From contig JAGOLX010000028.1 of NCBI GenBank assembly GCA_017993835.1, positions 1 to 64,000 of the forward strand: 64,000 nt of DNA, in the 5' to 3' direction. Source of the DNA: Phycisphaerae bacterium. Its GTDB lineage: Bacteria; Planctomycetota; Phycisphaerae; Sedimentisphaerales; Anaerobacaceae. A model generated the notes under the pieces. That model was not told where the DNA came from. It searched no databases and was given only the letters and a program-made list of their open reading frames with translations. The position numbers and the translations under genes are program-made. This document shows positions 26,202 through 35,625 of this stretch, in pieces; within the stretch, counting starts at the first letter, position 1, and each line of letters opens with the position of its first letter.

Positions 26202-28186
26202 TTCTCGTTCTACTGATCCTCTCCATCTGTAAGCTCGGCAAAGGCCAACACAGGTACTACCTCAACCTGGCCGCCGAAGACTACTACATCGGTGGCGGAG
26301 AGCCCAACGGCCTGTGGATTCCCACAGCGGGGGCCAAGTGCCTCCGCCTGAAAGCAACCGTCGCCAGGAAGGACCTTCACAACCTATTCCATGGCCTGGA
26401 CCCCGACGGCAAACAGCTTGTTCAGAACGCCAACAGGGCCAAGAGACGCCCAGGATATGACCTCACTTTCTCTGCCCCTAAGACCTTGTCCGTGCTATGG
26501 GCTATGGCTCCGCCGGACGTTCGGCAAGCCATCCAACAGTGCCAATTCGAAGCGGTCACTGAAGCCATCCGCTACCTGGAACAGGACGCCGCCTTCTGCC
26601 GTCGCGGAAAGGGCGGTTGCGAATTTGTCTCTGCCTACATTGTGGCCGCCGCTTTCGAGCATGGCACATCCCGAACTGGCGACTGCAACCTGCACACCCA
26701 CGCCGTCCTAGTCAACTTGGCGTTCAGGCCCGACGGCTCAACAGGAGCACTCGAAAGCAAACCATTCTACGAGCACAAGATGGTCGCTGGCGCAGTCTAC
26801 CGCGCCCACCTTGCCCACCTCCTCCAAGAGCGGCTTGGCCTCAAGATTGTCCGCAGGGGCGACCTCTTTGAAGCGGCTGGTGTCCCCCAAGAACTCTGTG
26901 ACTACTTCTCCCAGCGCCGCCAGCAAATCCTTAAGAGACTCGCCGACAAGGGCTTGGATACCGCCGCTGCCGCCGCCCTCGCCGCCATCGAAACTCGCCA
27001 GTCCAAGACAGCCGTGCCGCCCCGGTCCGAACTATTTGCCCAGTGGCAGCAAATCGGTCAGGCCTTCGGATTCGCAGCGGAGCAGGTACGCCAGTTGCTC
27101 CATCAAGCCCAATCCATCAGTACACCCCAACAAGCCATGCGGATCGTCAAAGATACGATCAACTCCGTCACCCAAACACTCCCGTCTTTCGATAGAAAGA
27201 CTCTCCAACGTCACGCACTCTCCATGGCCGTCGAGTCTGGCGTACATCCCGCCGCCATCCACCGTGCCATCGACGACCGGCTTGACCACAGCACGGCCAT
27301 CTACAGAGTGGCCGGCCCCGAGAATGCTCCCCGCTACACGACTGCCCACGCGATGTCACTCCGCACGGATATCGCGCAGTCCGTCCACCGAATGATCTCC
27401 ACTCCCCCACGTCCTCTGTCCACCAAGACCGTCGAGGCCGTCATCGCGCACTATTCTAAGCCGCGTGAACCCATCCTGGAGGAATTCAAGCATCACCTAA
27501 ACCAAATCGCCCGCGCTGCCGCCCGAGAGGATACCACGCCGGTCAATAGGCCAAGGCTTACCCGCCATGCCGAACGCACGCTTGCGGACCAAGACAAGAC
27601 GGCGATCCGTAGGCTAACGGCAGGGACCAGCAGAATCAGCACCCTTCAAACCACGTCCGTCACCGACCGGCACCTCACTCTTGCCGCCTGCCGCCAAGCT
27701 TACGAGAAGGCAGGTCTTCACGTCATAGGTACGTCCCTTTCCACCGCCGCCGCCTCACGCCTCCAAGAGGAAACCGGCATCGAGAGCATGTCCCTGCGTC
27801 GTCTTGAACTGAAGCTCCAGCCGACTCTGGCCTTTCGGCTTCGCCACCACACCCGTCAGATGGTCCGCGCCGCCCAGCACAAACCCACCTACGCCTTGGA
27901 ACGGCTCAAGATCACCAAGGACACGGTCCTCGTCGTCGACGGGGCACAACGTCTCACCGCCGAGCAACTCGCCAATCTCACCCGCCTTGTCGCCAAGCAG
28001 GGCGGTCGGCTCATCCTTGTCGAGGACAAGTCCCCAACGGCCGTACGCCACGCTTCCACGCCGTTCCACGAAGTCTGCCAATGTGTCGAACACCGACCGG
28101 AACAGCCACCGTCACCCTCCAAAGCAATCGTCCGGGACAACCATATTGTCCACAATCCAGCTATTTCAGATGAAAGGAGACCGTAA
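26171..28186 (+). CDS. TrwC/TraI-type conjugative relaxase with degenerate helicase part
   Basis: The relaxase nicks oriT and pilots single-stranded DNA to a recipient. After a hydrophobic stretch (LILILVLLILSICKL) comes the TrwC domain: KGQHRYYLNLAAEDYYIGGG with candidate catalytic tyrosines, RPGYDLTFSAPKTLSVLWA, and the HUH metal motif NLHTHAVLVN. The C-terminal 200 residues resemble RecD-like helicase (LTLAACRQAYEKAG, LVVDGAQRL), but no Walker A GxGKT is seen and the Walker B acid is changed to DG. It therefore seems helicase-dead and shorter (671 aa) than TrwC (about 960). AGGAGG stands 8 bases before ATG 26171, so the hydrophobic N-terminus may be real. The coupling protein follows at once. 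Confidence 0.88.
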   Translation: MGRKEPPLILILVLLILSICKLGKGQHRYYLNLAAEDYYIGGGEPNGLWIPTAGAKCLRLKATVARKDLHNLFHGLDPDGKQLVQNANRAKRRPGYDLTFSAPKTLSVLWAMAPPDVRQAIQQCQFEAVTEAIRYLEQDAAFCRRGKGGCEFVSAYIVAAAFEHGTSRTGDCNLHTHAVLVNLAFRPDGSTGALESKPFYEHKMVAGAVYRAHLAHLLQERLGLKIVRRGDLFEAAGVPQELCDYFSQRRQQILKRLADKGLDTAAAAALAAIETRQSKTAVPPRSELFAQWQQIGQAFGFAAEQVRQLLHQAQSISTPQQAMRIVKDTINSVTQTLPSFDRKTLQRHALSMAVESGVHPAAIHRAIDDRLDHSTAIYRVAGPENAPRYTTAHAMSLRTDIAQSVHRMISTPPRPLSTKTVEAVIAHYSKPREPILEEFKHHLNQIARAAAREDTTPVNRPRLTRHAERTLADQDKTAIRRLTAGTSRISTLQTTSVTDRHLTLAACRQAYEKAGLHVIGTSLSTAAASRLQEETGIESMSLRRLELKLQPTLAFRLRHHTRQMVRAAQHKPTYALERLKITKDTVLVVDGAQRLTAEQLANLTRLVAKQGGRLILVEDKSPTAVRHASTPFHEVCQCVEHRPEQPPSPSKAIVRDNHIVHNPAISDERRP

Positions 28187-30073
28187 ATGGAAACGCACAA
28201 CAACACCTCCGCTGACTCCATGGAGAGATTCCTCCAGCCCCTTTTCGCTCTCCTGGCCCTGGCCGCGTCGATCACTCTCCTGGCCCTGTCCGTCAGGACC
28301 ATGTTCGCCACGGCCCAGGACTCTCTCCACACCCTCGATGCGCTGGCCATGCTCTTTGCGGCAGCCATCCCCTTCTGGGCCAGTCTCATCCACTTCCTCG
28401 GCCTCTTGAACGACCCGGATGTGTCGGAAGACCCGCCGCTCCAGGTCGCTGGTCGTCTCATGCGACGGTCTCTGTGCTTCGTCCATTTCCCAATCGCCAT
28501 CGCCCTGGGCGGCCGCCTCACCGCCAACAAGCCCGCTCTCGGCTGGATCGTTGGAGCCACCATTGCTCTGCTGGCCACCATCGTCTTGCGGAAGCGTCCC
28601 GAGCTTGGACCCGATGTCCTGCGCGGCACCGTCGTGATCTCGATGAAGCAAGCCAAGCGCATTGCCGCCGAGATAACGCTGCCTTCCGAACTCGTCCTCA
28701 ACTGGGCAGGTATCTACATCCCGGAACGGTACTCGGAACATCACTTCTGCGTGGTCGGCTCAACAGGCGGTGCGAAGACTCTTATCCTGCGTTTGCTCCT
28801 GGGCACCATTGTCAGCCACATCAAACCCGGCTCGGATTGGCGCTGTATCATCAACGACCCCAAACGCCAAGCCATGGAAGTGCTCGCCGGAATGCCCGTC
28901 GAATGCGATATCCTCTTGGTTAACCCCTTTGACGCTCGCTGTGTCGCGTGGGATCCTGCGAAGGACATCACCACCCGCGCGATGGCCGAACAACTCGCCG
29001 CGATCTTCATCCCCGATCACTCAACGCAAAACCCCTTCTGGCCAGCCGCTGCCCGAGACCTCTTGTCCATCGCCGTCGAGGCACTCATCTTCCTGCGACC
29101 CGGCGAATGGACCCTGGCTGATGTCCTTCATATCCTTTCCAAGCCCTCACGCACCCAGTCCTTTGTCGAACAGGTCCCCCATCTGCGTGACCGCATCCAA
29201 GAACACTTCGCACGACGCCCTGACACCGTGCTCGACGTATTCTACACACTCCTGGCCTATCTCTCACCGTTTCGAGCCGTCGCCAATCTCATGGCAACGG
29301 CGTCCCGCCGCATCAGCATAGCCCAATGGGTCACCGAGTCCTCCATCATCGTTCTCGGCGAAATCCCCAGTATGCACGCTCCGATGTCCGCCATTAACCG
29401 CCTCCTCTTTCACTGTCTTTCCGATGCCATTCTCTCTCAACCCGACAGCGATGTGAGGAAGACATACTGTCTACTGGACGAGCTGGTCGATATGGGCCGC
29501 CTCGACGCGCTCCCCCAATTCCTCGATCAGGGACGAAGCAAGGGAGCACGAGCCGTCATTTCCTTTCTCACATACGAAGGGCTCCAAGCTGTATATGGAG
29601 ATCGTCAGGGTGCCCAGATCGCCAACATGCCCGCCAATAAGTGCTTCTTAAGGACCGATTCTGAGGAAACAGCCGCCTGGATGTCCCGCACCATCGGCGA
29701 TATGGAAGTTCGCCAGTGGACCCGCAGCACCCACCCCAACCAGGGCAACTCCCTCTCCGAGCAGATCATCACCAAGCCTGCGGTCCTACCTTCTCAATTC
29801 ATGCGCCTTCCGCTTGCCAACCGCGAGAGGTTCTACTCCTACTGCGTCACACCCTGCATCGGCGTCTACGGTGGTGCCACCCGTTTCGGCAAGATGCTCC
29901 TGCCCAAAGGCAAGGCCGAGAACTTCATCCCCCGCCCCGACAGCGACCAACTCCCCCCAGCCCATCTTGCCGACACCGACGAGACAGATGGCTCTACCCT
30001 GGATGATCTCACTCGAATGTTCGATCAACGCGATTTCCCCGACCTCAACGACGATGTTGACGTTCTCCCATGA
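28187..30073 (+). CDS. Type IV coupling protein (VirD4/TraD-like)
   Basis: This inner-membrane ATPase links the relaxosome to a conjugation channel. The N-terminus has three to four hydrophobic segments (residues about 18-40, 52-75, 98-112, 117-135). Then comes a P-loop domain with GSTGGAKT at 191-198 and Walker B LLDELVDMGRL, followed by the typical DQGRSKGARAVISFLTYEGLQ. The P-loop has alanine where the last glycine of GxxxxGK(S/T) is expected. The end is acidic. The gene starts 1 bp after the relaxase stop behind AAAGGAG. The two are a transfer unit. Confidence 0.88.
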   Translation: METHNNTSADSMERFLQPLFALLALAASITLLALSVRTMFATAQDSLHTLDALAMLFAAAIPFWASLIHFLGLLNDPDVSEDPPLQVAGRLMRRSLCFVHFPIAIALGGRLTANKPALGWIVGATIALLATIVLRKRPELGPDVLRGTVVISMKQAKRIAAEITLPSELVLNWAGIYIPERYSEHHFCVVGSTGGAKTLILRLLLGTIVSHIKPGSDWRCIINDPKRQAMEVLAGMPVECDILLVNPFDARCVAWDPAKDITTRAMAEQLAAIFIPDHSTQNPFWPAAARDLLSIAVEALIFLRPGEWTLADVLHILSKPSRTQSFVEQVPHLRDRIQEHFARRPDTVLDVFYTLLAYLSPFRAVANLMATASRRISIAQWVTESSIIVLGEIPSMHAPMSAINRLLFHCLSDAILSQPDSDVRKTYCLLDELVDMGRLDALPQFLDQGRSKGARAVISFLTYEGLQAVYGDRQGAQIANMPANKCFLRTDSEETAAWMSRTIGDMEVRQWTRSTHPNQGNSLSEQIITKPAVLPSQFMRLPLANRERFYSYCVTPCIGVYGGATRFGKMLLPKGKAENFIPRPDSDQLPPAHLADTDETDGSTLDDLTRMFDQRDFPDLNDDVDVLP

Positions 30074-30116
30074 ACCACTATCATACACCATGTCTCTTGC
30101 AAGGGAGGTTCGCATT

Positions 30117-30935
30117 ATGAGCCCGACAGCATGGAACACCAAGTGCCTGCATCACCGCCCGGCATCCCCGCCGGGCCAAGTCCAACCACGCGTCTCGCAC
30201 CACCATCCCCAGGCTTCGTCCCCGCCGCCTGAACAACAGCCGCAACCCGTCCCCGTTACCCAGCCACAACCCCTCCACCGGACGGCAATACCCATCGCAC
30301 GAATCTCCATCGCCAACGCCCCCGGCAAGGCCTCCTCCAATCTCATCATGGTCATGGTAATAACCTTGGCCATCATCATCTTCCTTCTGGCCGCCCTGAT
30401 CATTCTCAAAGACCCGCTCGACAAACTGGCCGATGTACGACTGGCCAAAGCCAAGGCCGCTCAGGCACAACAAGAGCACGAGGCCCGCAAAGTCCCGCTT
30501 CGCGAGTCCATCGAGACCAAGCTGGCCGAGGCCACCCATGCCCTTGAAGAGCTTCAAAATGCCAACGACCTGCTCGTCGCGAAGGTCGAAGCCAAGCTCG
30601 GCCGAACCTTCGAGTCCGCCATCCCGGACCCACCCGCTGCACTGAGACGCGCCACGATTGACTCACCCGCCGTCTTGCACCCCTGGACCACCCTGATCAA
30701 CACCATCCTCACCCCTGAACAGGTGTCCGTCCACAGGGACGTACTCACCACAGCCGCCACGGCCCTCTACCAGGAAAACCTCAGTCCCGCCCTCAGCTAC
30801 AACCTCCAGGCCACCATACACTGGGCTGTGGCCCGCAAAAAGGCCATCGAGACCATTGACCCTGAATTCCTCAACCCGTACACGCCCGCCGACCCCAAGG
30901 CCGAACCTTCACCCGCACCAACCGAAAGGAGATGA
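30117..30935 (+). CDS. Single-pass membrane protein with coiled coil, transfer-operon member
   Basis: The 272-residue protein has a proline/glutamine-rich N-terminus, one strong transmembrane segment (LIMVMVITLAIIIFLLAALIIL, about residues 80-100), then an alanine-rich coiled coil (RLAKAKAAQAQQEHEARK) and a soluble tail. No family recognised. It lies directly downstream of the coupling protein and 3 bp upstream of a secreted coiled-coil protein, so it may belong to an envelope assembly serving transfer. Start at ATG 30117, with AAGGGAGG 11 bases before; an upstream ATG at 30090 is less well placed. Confidence 0.6.
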   Translation: MSPTAWNTKCLHHRPASPPGQVQPRVSHHHPQASSPPPEQQPQPVPVTQPQPLHRTAIPIARISIANAPGKASSNLIMVMVITLAIIIFLLAALIILKDPLDKLADVRLAKAKAAQAQQEHEARKVPLRESIETKLAEATHALEELQNANDLLVAKVEAKLGRTFESAIPDPPAALRRATIDSPAVLHPWTTLINTILTPEQVSVHRDVLTTAATALYQENLSPALSYNLQATIHWAVARKKAIETIDPEFLNPYTPADPKAEPSPAPTERR

Positions 30936-30938
30936 GCC

Positions 30939-32276
30939 ATGATATACCCATTGTCCCTTCCCCGGTCGCTGAGCTTTGCCGCCATCGTCGCTCTCTGTGG
31001 GTCAGCCTGCCTTGCCGCCTCATCCCAACCCCGTCCCGTGGTCCCCGAGCAGTATCGCAGGCAAATGCAGCAGAAGGAGAACCAGCAAGTCGCCCAAGAT
31101 GATGCGGCCGCCGCCGCCCGCGACAGCGTTCAACAACTGCTGAACCGCGCCAGCGATACCCAGAAACTCTTCGCCAGCCTTTCCGACGCCGCCAAGACCC
31201 TCTTCAGCCACATGCAGACCCTGCTCGACAGCGACGACGGCAAGCGGATCGCACGAGACCCCGTTGCCTTCATGACGTACTACGAACTCGACAAGTACCC
31301 GCCCGTCACCATGTCCCAGATTCAGGCCCACGCGGACGCCATTTCCGCCCACGTCAACCGCCTCAAGCTCATGGCGGACGCCAAGCAGGCTACCGTTGCC
31401 CCTACCCAGGAGACCCGTGACCAGATCAGCGAACTCAACTTCTGGGCCAACGACCGTCTTGTCGCTGTCGAAACCCAGCAAGCCGCGCTCAACGCTATCC
31501 TACGTCGCGCCCCGACGGGATTCGATCCGGCTACCGCGAGCACCCTGCGCCCCGTCCTCGACGATTACAAGGCCCGCTGGTATCAGCTACTGTCCACTTC
31601 GGGCATCCTTGCCCGCGAACGTGCTGCGGACGAGGTCAAGGAACGACTCGTCAACGCCAACTACTTGGCCGAACTGGAGAGGGCCGCCAATGAGGAACGT
31701 CGCATCCGCGAGGAAATGACGGCCACCATCGCCAAGACCAACGCAGAGCACGAAGCTGCCATGCTCAGACAGAAACTCGAAAACGAACGACTCCTTTCTC
31801 AGGAGAGGATCAAGTACGCTGATGATATGGCCGAGCTTGAGCGACTCCGCAAGCAGGCGGACGCCGAACGCACCGCCGATGATATCAGTGCTGGTATTCA
31901 ACGGCAGAAGACCCTCGACGCCGCGAAAAAACAACAGATGATCGCTCTCGCTAAGAGTCCCGGAGTTCAACAAGTACTCGCACCCTTCACCACCCACGGC
32001 TATTGGCAACCGGGAGCGAACAAGCCCGAATACAATAGAGGCCCTGTATCCCTCAGTCGACTCCGAAGCCGCAAGGCTCTCGACCCAACGCCGCAAGGAC
32101 TGTCCGCCCTCCACAAAATCCTCATCGATAAGTCCGATAAGGAAAGACCAAGACGCGCTTATAGCATGTTTTTTGCGAGACTATCCCCCACCGAAATGGA
32201 TGAACTCAAAGAGACCCAGCAGTACCTCATCGAACTCGGCGATGTCATGGTCGAATTGGGGATGCTTGCCCCATAG
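30939..32276 (+). CDS. Secreted coiled-coil protein, transfer-operon member
   Basis: A signal peptide (LSFAAIVALCGSACLAASS) is followed by about 420 residues. The middle (residues about 225-330) is a strong charged coiled coil (AELERAANEERRIREEMTAT, then EHEAAMLRQKLENERLL). The design recalls periplasmic VirB5/TrbJ-like or P-type transfer proteins, but I cannot match it. GGAG precedes ATG 30939 and the gene overlaps the operon rhythm of the transfer genes. A strong inverted repeat follows at 32297. Confidence 0.55.
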   Translation: MIYPLSLPRSLSFAAIVALCGSACLAASSQPRPVVPEQYRRQMQQKENQQVAQDDAAAAARDSVQQLLNRASDTQKLFASLSDAAKTLFSHMQTLLDSDDGKRIARDPVAFMTYYELDKYPPVTMSQIQAHADAISAHVNRLKLMADAKQATVAPTQETRDQISELNFWANDRLVAVETQQAALNAILRRAPTGFDPATASTLRPVLDDYKARWYQLLSTSGILARERAADEVKERLVNANYLAELERAANEERRIREEMTATIAKTNAEHEAAMLRQKLENERLLSQERIKYADDMAELERLRKQADAERTADDISAGIQRQKTLDAAKKQQMIALAKSPGVQQVLAPFTTHGYWQPGANKPEYNRGPVSLSRLRSRKALDPTPQGLSALHKILIDKSDKERPRRAYSMFFARLSPTEMDELKETQQYLIELGDVMVELGMLAP

Positions 32277-32770
32277 ACCCCCATCGTTCATGGATTACCG
32301 GCCGGCTCATCAGTAGAGGCCTGAACACCCGTGATTCAGGACCCCGTGACTACTGGTGAACCGGCCGGTTCCCTTTCTCCTGCTTCTCGCACAGCCGGGA
32401 CATTCACCCTGCGGACGAGCCCCTCTGACTCAGGACCGATCCGGCAGATAGGCAGGCGAAAGGCTCCGTCTCCGGCCGTTCGTGTCGGGGCCACAGGCCT
32501 GACGGCCTTTTCGGGTGAGCCCCGACGACGAAGGCCGAAGACGGCAGAACCCTTCAGCGAAGCAAGAACGCTTCGCTTCCCACCGCCCATGCAACAGATT
32601 TCTCCCGCACCCGCATAACATTCCTGATTCCACAATTCGGCAGGGGTAGAAGCAAAACCGACCAGCCTCTCCCTCTGCCGTGACACGCCGACACGCCAGC
32701 CGGAGAGGTTGGCGGCGCATGAGCAAGGTTCCAATCTCAGGTCACTACACCAAGCAGAAAGGAGTTTTCT
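32277..32770. other. Intergenic region with large inverted repeat
   Basis: No gene supported. It has the inverted repeat at 32297-32369 and further GC-rich pairs up to about 32560, then the ribosome site of the DUF932 gene. Confidence 0.45.
32297..32369. repeat. 20-bp inverted repeat after the transfer genes
   Basis: ACCGGCCGGCTCATCAGTAG (32297-32316) pairs with 32350-32369 at 18 of 20 positions. An inner hairpin, CCTGA/TCAGG, lies between. There is no T-run, so termination is uncertain; it could also be a protein-binding or cruciform site. Confidence 0.5.
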
Positions 32771-33820
32771 ATGCAGAACTTAACCCGTGCACACGATGAA
32801 CTGTTCCGGCGGCATCCCGACGAGCGATTCGCGTCGCTTGCGGACCTGTGGGACCACTGCCAACGCATGAAGCAATGGTCCACAGTCAATTGGGTTCCCC
32901 CGGCGGAATTCTCGGTAGAACCCTCCACGCAGGGCCTGTCCCTGAAGGTCCAGGGTCAGCCTATGAGTCTGACGGACTGGAGCTTCACCCAGTTGTGCTC
33001 GCTGGCCCAGGTCAGCAAGGACACGGTGAACCGGCTCTCCCCGGAGACGGCCACCAGCGTCTTTGTCGAGACGTGGCCACGCGGCTCCAAGCCCTTCCAG
33101 GTCCTCAGCGTCGAGAACATGGTCCAGTCCATTCACCGGGCCAGCTACACGCGCCTGTTCAACGCGGACCTGCTGGCCATGGTGAGGGAATTCGCGGTCG
33201 GCTTTCAGCCCCCCCAGGAGGCCTGTCCCGACATCCTGGAGGACGGCGGAACCAAACCGGCCACGGGCCTGTACTGTGGGGAGCAGGACATGTTCTGCTT
33301 CCTCATCGACCCGACCGGCTGGGTGGAGATCGAAGGCGAGGCCTTCGCTCCCGGCTTCTTCGTCTGGAACTCCGAGGTCGGCCGTCGCACTCTGGGAATC
33401 CAGACGTTTTACTTCCAAGCGATTTGCCGGAACCACATCGTCTGGGATGCAGTTGACGTTTGCGAGTACACCCGCAAACACACCACCAACGTCCACGAGG
33501 CACTGAGCACCATCCGACAGATGCTTGCCCGGCTCGTGGACACGCGGGATCAGCGCCGGGACTCTTTTGCCAAGGTTGTGAAGAAGGCTATGAGCACAAC
33601 CCTTGGCGAAAAGGCCGAGGACATGATTGAGGTGCTTCGCAAACACGGCATCCAGAAAGCCGTTGCGGACCAGGCCCTCAAGATTGCCCGGCAGCAGGGC
33701 AAGTTCACCATCTTCGCGTTCGTGGACGCCCTGACGCGACTGGCCAGCCAGGAAACAAACGCCGGGAACCGCACGGAAGCGGACGCCAGGGGCTCGTCGC
33801 TTCTGGCACTGGCCGCGTAG
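32771..33820 (+). CDS. DUF932 phage/plasmid-type protein
   Basis: DUF932 proteins (TIGR03299 group) are common on phages and plasmids; their biochemical role is not established. The 349-residue protein has the expected features: TDWSFTQLCSLAQVSKDTVNRL near the N-terminus, FQVLSVENMVQSIHRASYTRL, and the central GFFVWNSEVGRRTLGIQTFYF followed by CRNHIVWD. Helical C-terminus. GAAAGGAG precedes ATG 32771. It is followed within 40 bp by a small conserved protein, a pairing that may be functional. Confidence 0.85.
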   Translation: MQNLTRAHDELFRRHPDERFASLADLWDHCQRMKQWSTVNWVPPAEFSVEPSTQGLSLKVQGQPMSLTDWSFTQLCSLAQVSKDTVNRLSPETATSVFVETWPRGSKPFQVLSVENMVQSIHRASYTRLFNADLLAMVREFAVGFQPPQEACPDILEDGGTKPATGLYCGEQDMFCFLIDPTGWVEIEGEAFAPGFFVWNSEVGRRTLGIQTFYFQAICRNHIVWDAVDVCEYTRKHTTNVHEALSTIRQMLARLVDTRDQRRDSFAKVVKKAMSTTLGEKAEDMIEVLRKHGIQKAVADQALKIARQQGKFTIFAFVDALTRLASQETNAGNRTEADARGSSLLALAA

Positions 33821-33858
33821 AACTCACTCACTTCCATGCAGAAAAGGAGGTTTTGACT

Positions 33859-34146
33859 ATGTCAAACCGACCCGTACATGAGATCCGACTCGGACACATC
33901 AAGGCGGTAGTCTGGGCCAATGAGACCGATGCCGGAATTCGACACAACGTTTCACTCGTCAGAATCTACAGAGACGGCGAGAAATGGGCCACCAGCGAGA
34001 CTTTCGGGAGGGATGACCTACCTTTGGTCTCGAAGGTCGCAGATCTCGCCCATACGTGGATTTACGTCGAGACGCAAAACGGCATCAGCCGCTCCGGCTC
34101 CGAAGACCGCGAAGACCGTGCCAAACAAGCCGGTTCTCGCACGTAG
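33859..34146 (+). CDS. Small conserved protein, paralogue of the one at 24304
   Basis: This 95-residue protein is related to the protein at 24304 across its N-terminal part (RPVHEIRLGHIKAVVW, then EKWATSETFGRDDLPLVSKVADLAHTWIY). It begins at ATG 33859 behind AAGGAGG. Two diverged copies in one element suggest a useful small DNA- or RNA-associated role, but nothing in the sequence proves this. Confidence 0.65.
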   Translation: MSNRPVHEIRLGHIKAVVWANETDAGIRHNVSLVRIYRDGEKWATSETFGRDDLPLVSKVADLAHTWIYVETQNGISRSGSEDREDRAKQAGSRT

Positions 34147-34252
34147 TTCGCCATTCATGGTCGAAAGGTTGAAATCCCATGCGCCGCTCAACCTTTCTCC
34201 TTCACCCCACCAGCCTACCCAACTTAACAAGAACACCCAGCCCGAAATGGGG

Positions 34253-34280
34253 TTTACAGCCACGCCATCCCCGGTAGAAT
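34253..34280 (+). promoter_or_regulatory. Candidate promoter of the six-gene module
   Basis: TTTACA (34253-34258) and TAGAAT (34275-34280) are separated by 16 bp. It is the best sigma-70-like match upstream of the module. Confidence 0.45.
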
Positions 34281-34306
34281 TATCCTGAGTGTTGTCAGTA
34301 GGTTAC

Positions 34307-34339
34307 GGAAGCCTGAGCGAGACAGTTGCTCAGGTTTCC
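34307..34339 (+). promoter_or_regulatory. Hairpin in the module leader
   Basis: GGAAGCCTGAGC pairs with GCTCAGGTTTCC (11 of 12 Watson-Crick, one wobble) across a 9-nt loop, about 27 nt after the predicted transcription start. No T-run follows. Attenuation or RNA stability are possible roles. Confidence 0.4.
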
Positions 34340-34602
34340 TTGGAGTCCCTGAAAGAGGTTCTGTGGCGGAATCATGGCAGCTTTCTTACGACCCGGAATT
34401 GTTCCTGCTGGACCGCTTTTCAATGAGCCTATGCCAGTCGAGACAGTGAGATACGACGACCCTGGCATACGGGGGGGCCGCCCTGTGGACGTACACAGCC
34501 AAGGATCTCGTCATACTCCAACATGTATGCTCAACACACGAAGCCATGGCCCGGCACCAGCGCAGGGTGCTGTATGGCCCCCCGTTAGAAAGGACAGCCA
34601 TA

Positions 34603-35625
34603 ATGACGAACCTTGGGGATAGTCGGTTCGAACTCCTGCCCGTGGAGGACCTTCAACTGGACTTCGACAATCCACGAATTGCCCAATGGATAAAGATATA
34701 CGGGGAGCCACCTACCGCAGAACAGATAGCTCTGGCACTCGGTGCCGGAAGCTCCCAAGGCGAGAATGCGGGACCGAGTTTTCTGGCACTCAAACAATCC
34801 ATCCTTACCAACAAGGGAATCATCCACCCAATTCTGGTCAACCGTACCCAGTCCCAGGACCTTGTAGTTATTGAAGGCAACACCCGCACGCAGATCTATC
34901 GGGAGTTTCTCCGGGATGACATACCAGGTGGCTGGAGTAGGATTCCCGCGTTAGTCTATGACCAACTGACCCAGGAAGCGATTGATGCCATACGTTTGCA
35001 GGCCCATTTGGTAGGGGTGAGGCAATGGGACCCGTATTCCAAGGCACGTTATCTGAATCACCTACGCAACCAGCAGCACTTGACGCTGTCACAGATTATT
35101 GACTACTGCGGCGGCGACAAACGAGAAGTCGTCACGTACATCGATGCGTACAACGACATGCAGAAGTACTATGTGCAGGTGCTTGAGAGTGACCAGGATT
35201 TCGATCCAAGTCGATTCAGCGCTTTCGTCGAACTGCAATCACCAAGAGTGCAGACCGCAATAGTCCAGGCTGGCTTTACGAAGGAGGATTTTGCCCGATG
35301 GGTTCATGAGCGTAGACTCTTCCCGCTCAACACGATACGGAAGTTGCCGCGTATACTCCAACACAACACAAGTCGGCAAGCATTCCTGCGAGACGGTGCC
35401 CAAGAGGCGATACGAATCCTGGACGCTGGGCCGCCGGAGGCACAGCTCGCAGACTGTTCTCTGCAAGACATAGCCAGCGAGATTTGCAGACGGATCAGCG
35501 AGTATCCTTATCACAGCCTCCAGCGGTTGAAGGCGTCGCCGGATTGTGACGAAGTGCTCATGTTGCGTGAGGCAAGAGACGCCCTCATCGAGTTCTGCGA
35601 AGACATCGGAGAAGATGCCGAGTGA
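34603..35625 (+). CDS. ParB-like domain protein 1 (module gene 1)
   Basis: The 340-residue protein has a ParB/sulfiredoxin-fold N-terminal domain: FELLPVEDLQLDFDNPRI, then LKQSILTNKGIIHPILVNRT, and VVIEGNTRTQIYREFL, the counterpart of the ParB GERR-type nucleotide-binding motif. A helix-turn-helix-like part follows (LTLSQIIDYCGGDKREVVTYIDAY). ParB-fold proteins include CTP-dependent DNA clamps and nucleases. No ParA gene is nearby, so chromosome partition is unlikely. Start ATG 34603 with AAAGGA ahead; the frame upstream to 34546 is not conserved-looking. Its last codons overlap the next gene by 11 bp. Confidence 0.75.
   Translation: MTNLGDSRFELLPVEDLQLDFDNPRIAQWIKIYGEPPTAEQIALALGAGSSQGENAGPSFLALKQSILTNKGIIHPILVNRTQSQDLVVIEGNTRTQIYREFLRDDIPGGWSRIPALVYDQLTQEAIDAIRLQAHLVGVRQWDPYSKARYLNHLRNQQHLTLSQIIDYCGGDKREVVTYIDAYNDMQKYYVQVLESDQDFDPSRFSAFVELQSPRVQTAIVQAGFTKEDFARWVHERRLFPLNTIRKLPRILQHNTSRQAFLRDGAQEAIRILDAGPPEAQLADCSLQDIASEICRRISEYPYHSLQRLKASPDCDEVLMLREARDALIEFCEDIGEDAE

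Larger units (their letters stand above)
34147..34602. other. Leader region of the six-gene module
   Basis: No protein gene. It contains a promoter candidate and a hairpin, listed separately, giving the module an untranslated leader of about 315 nt. Confidence 0.5.
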
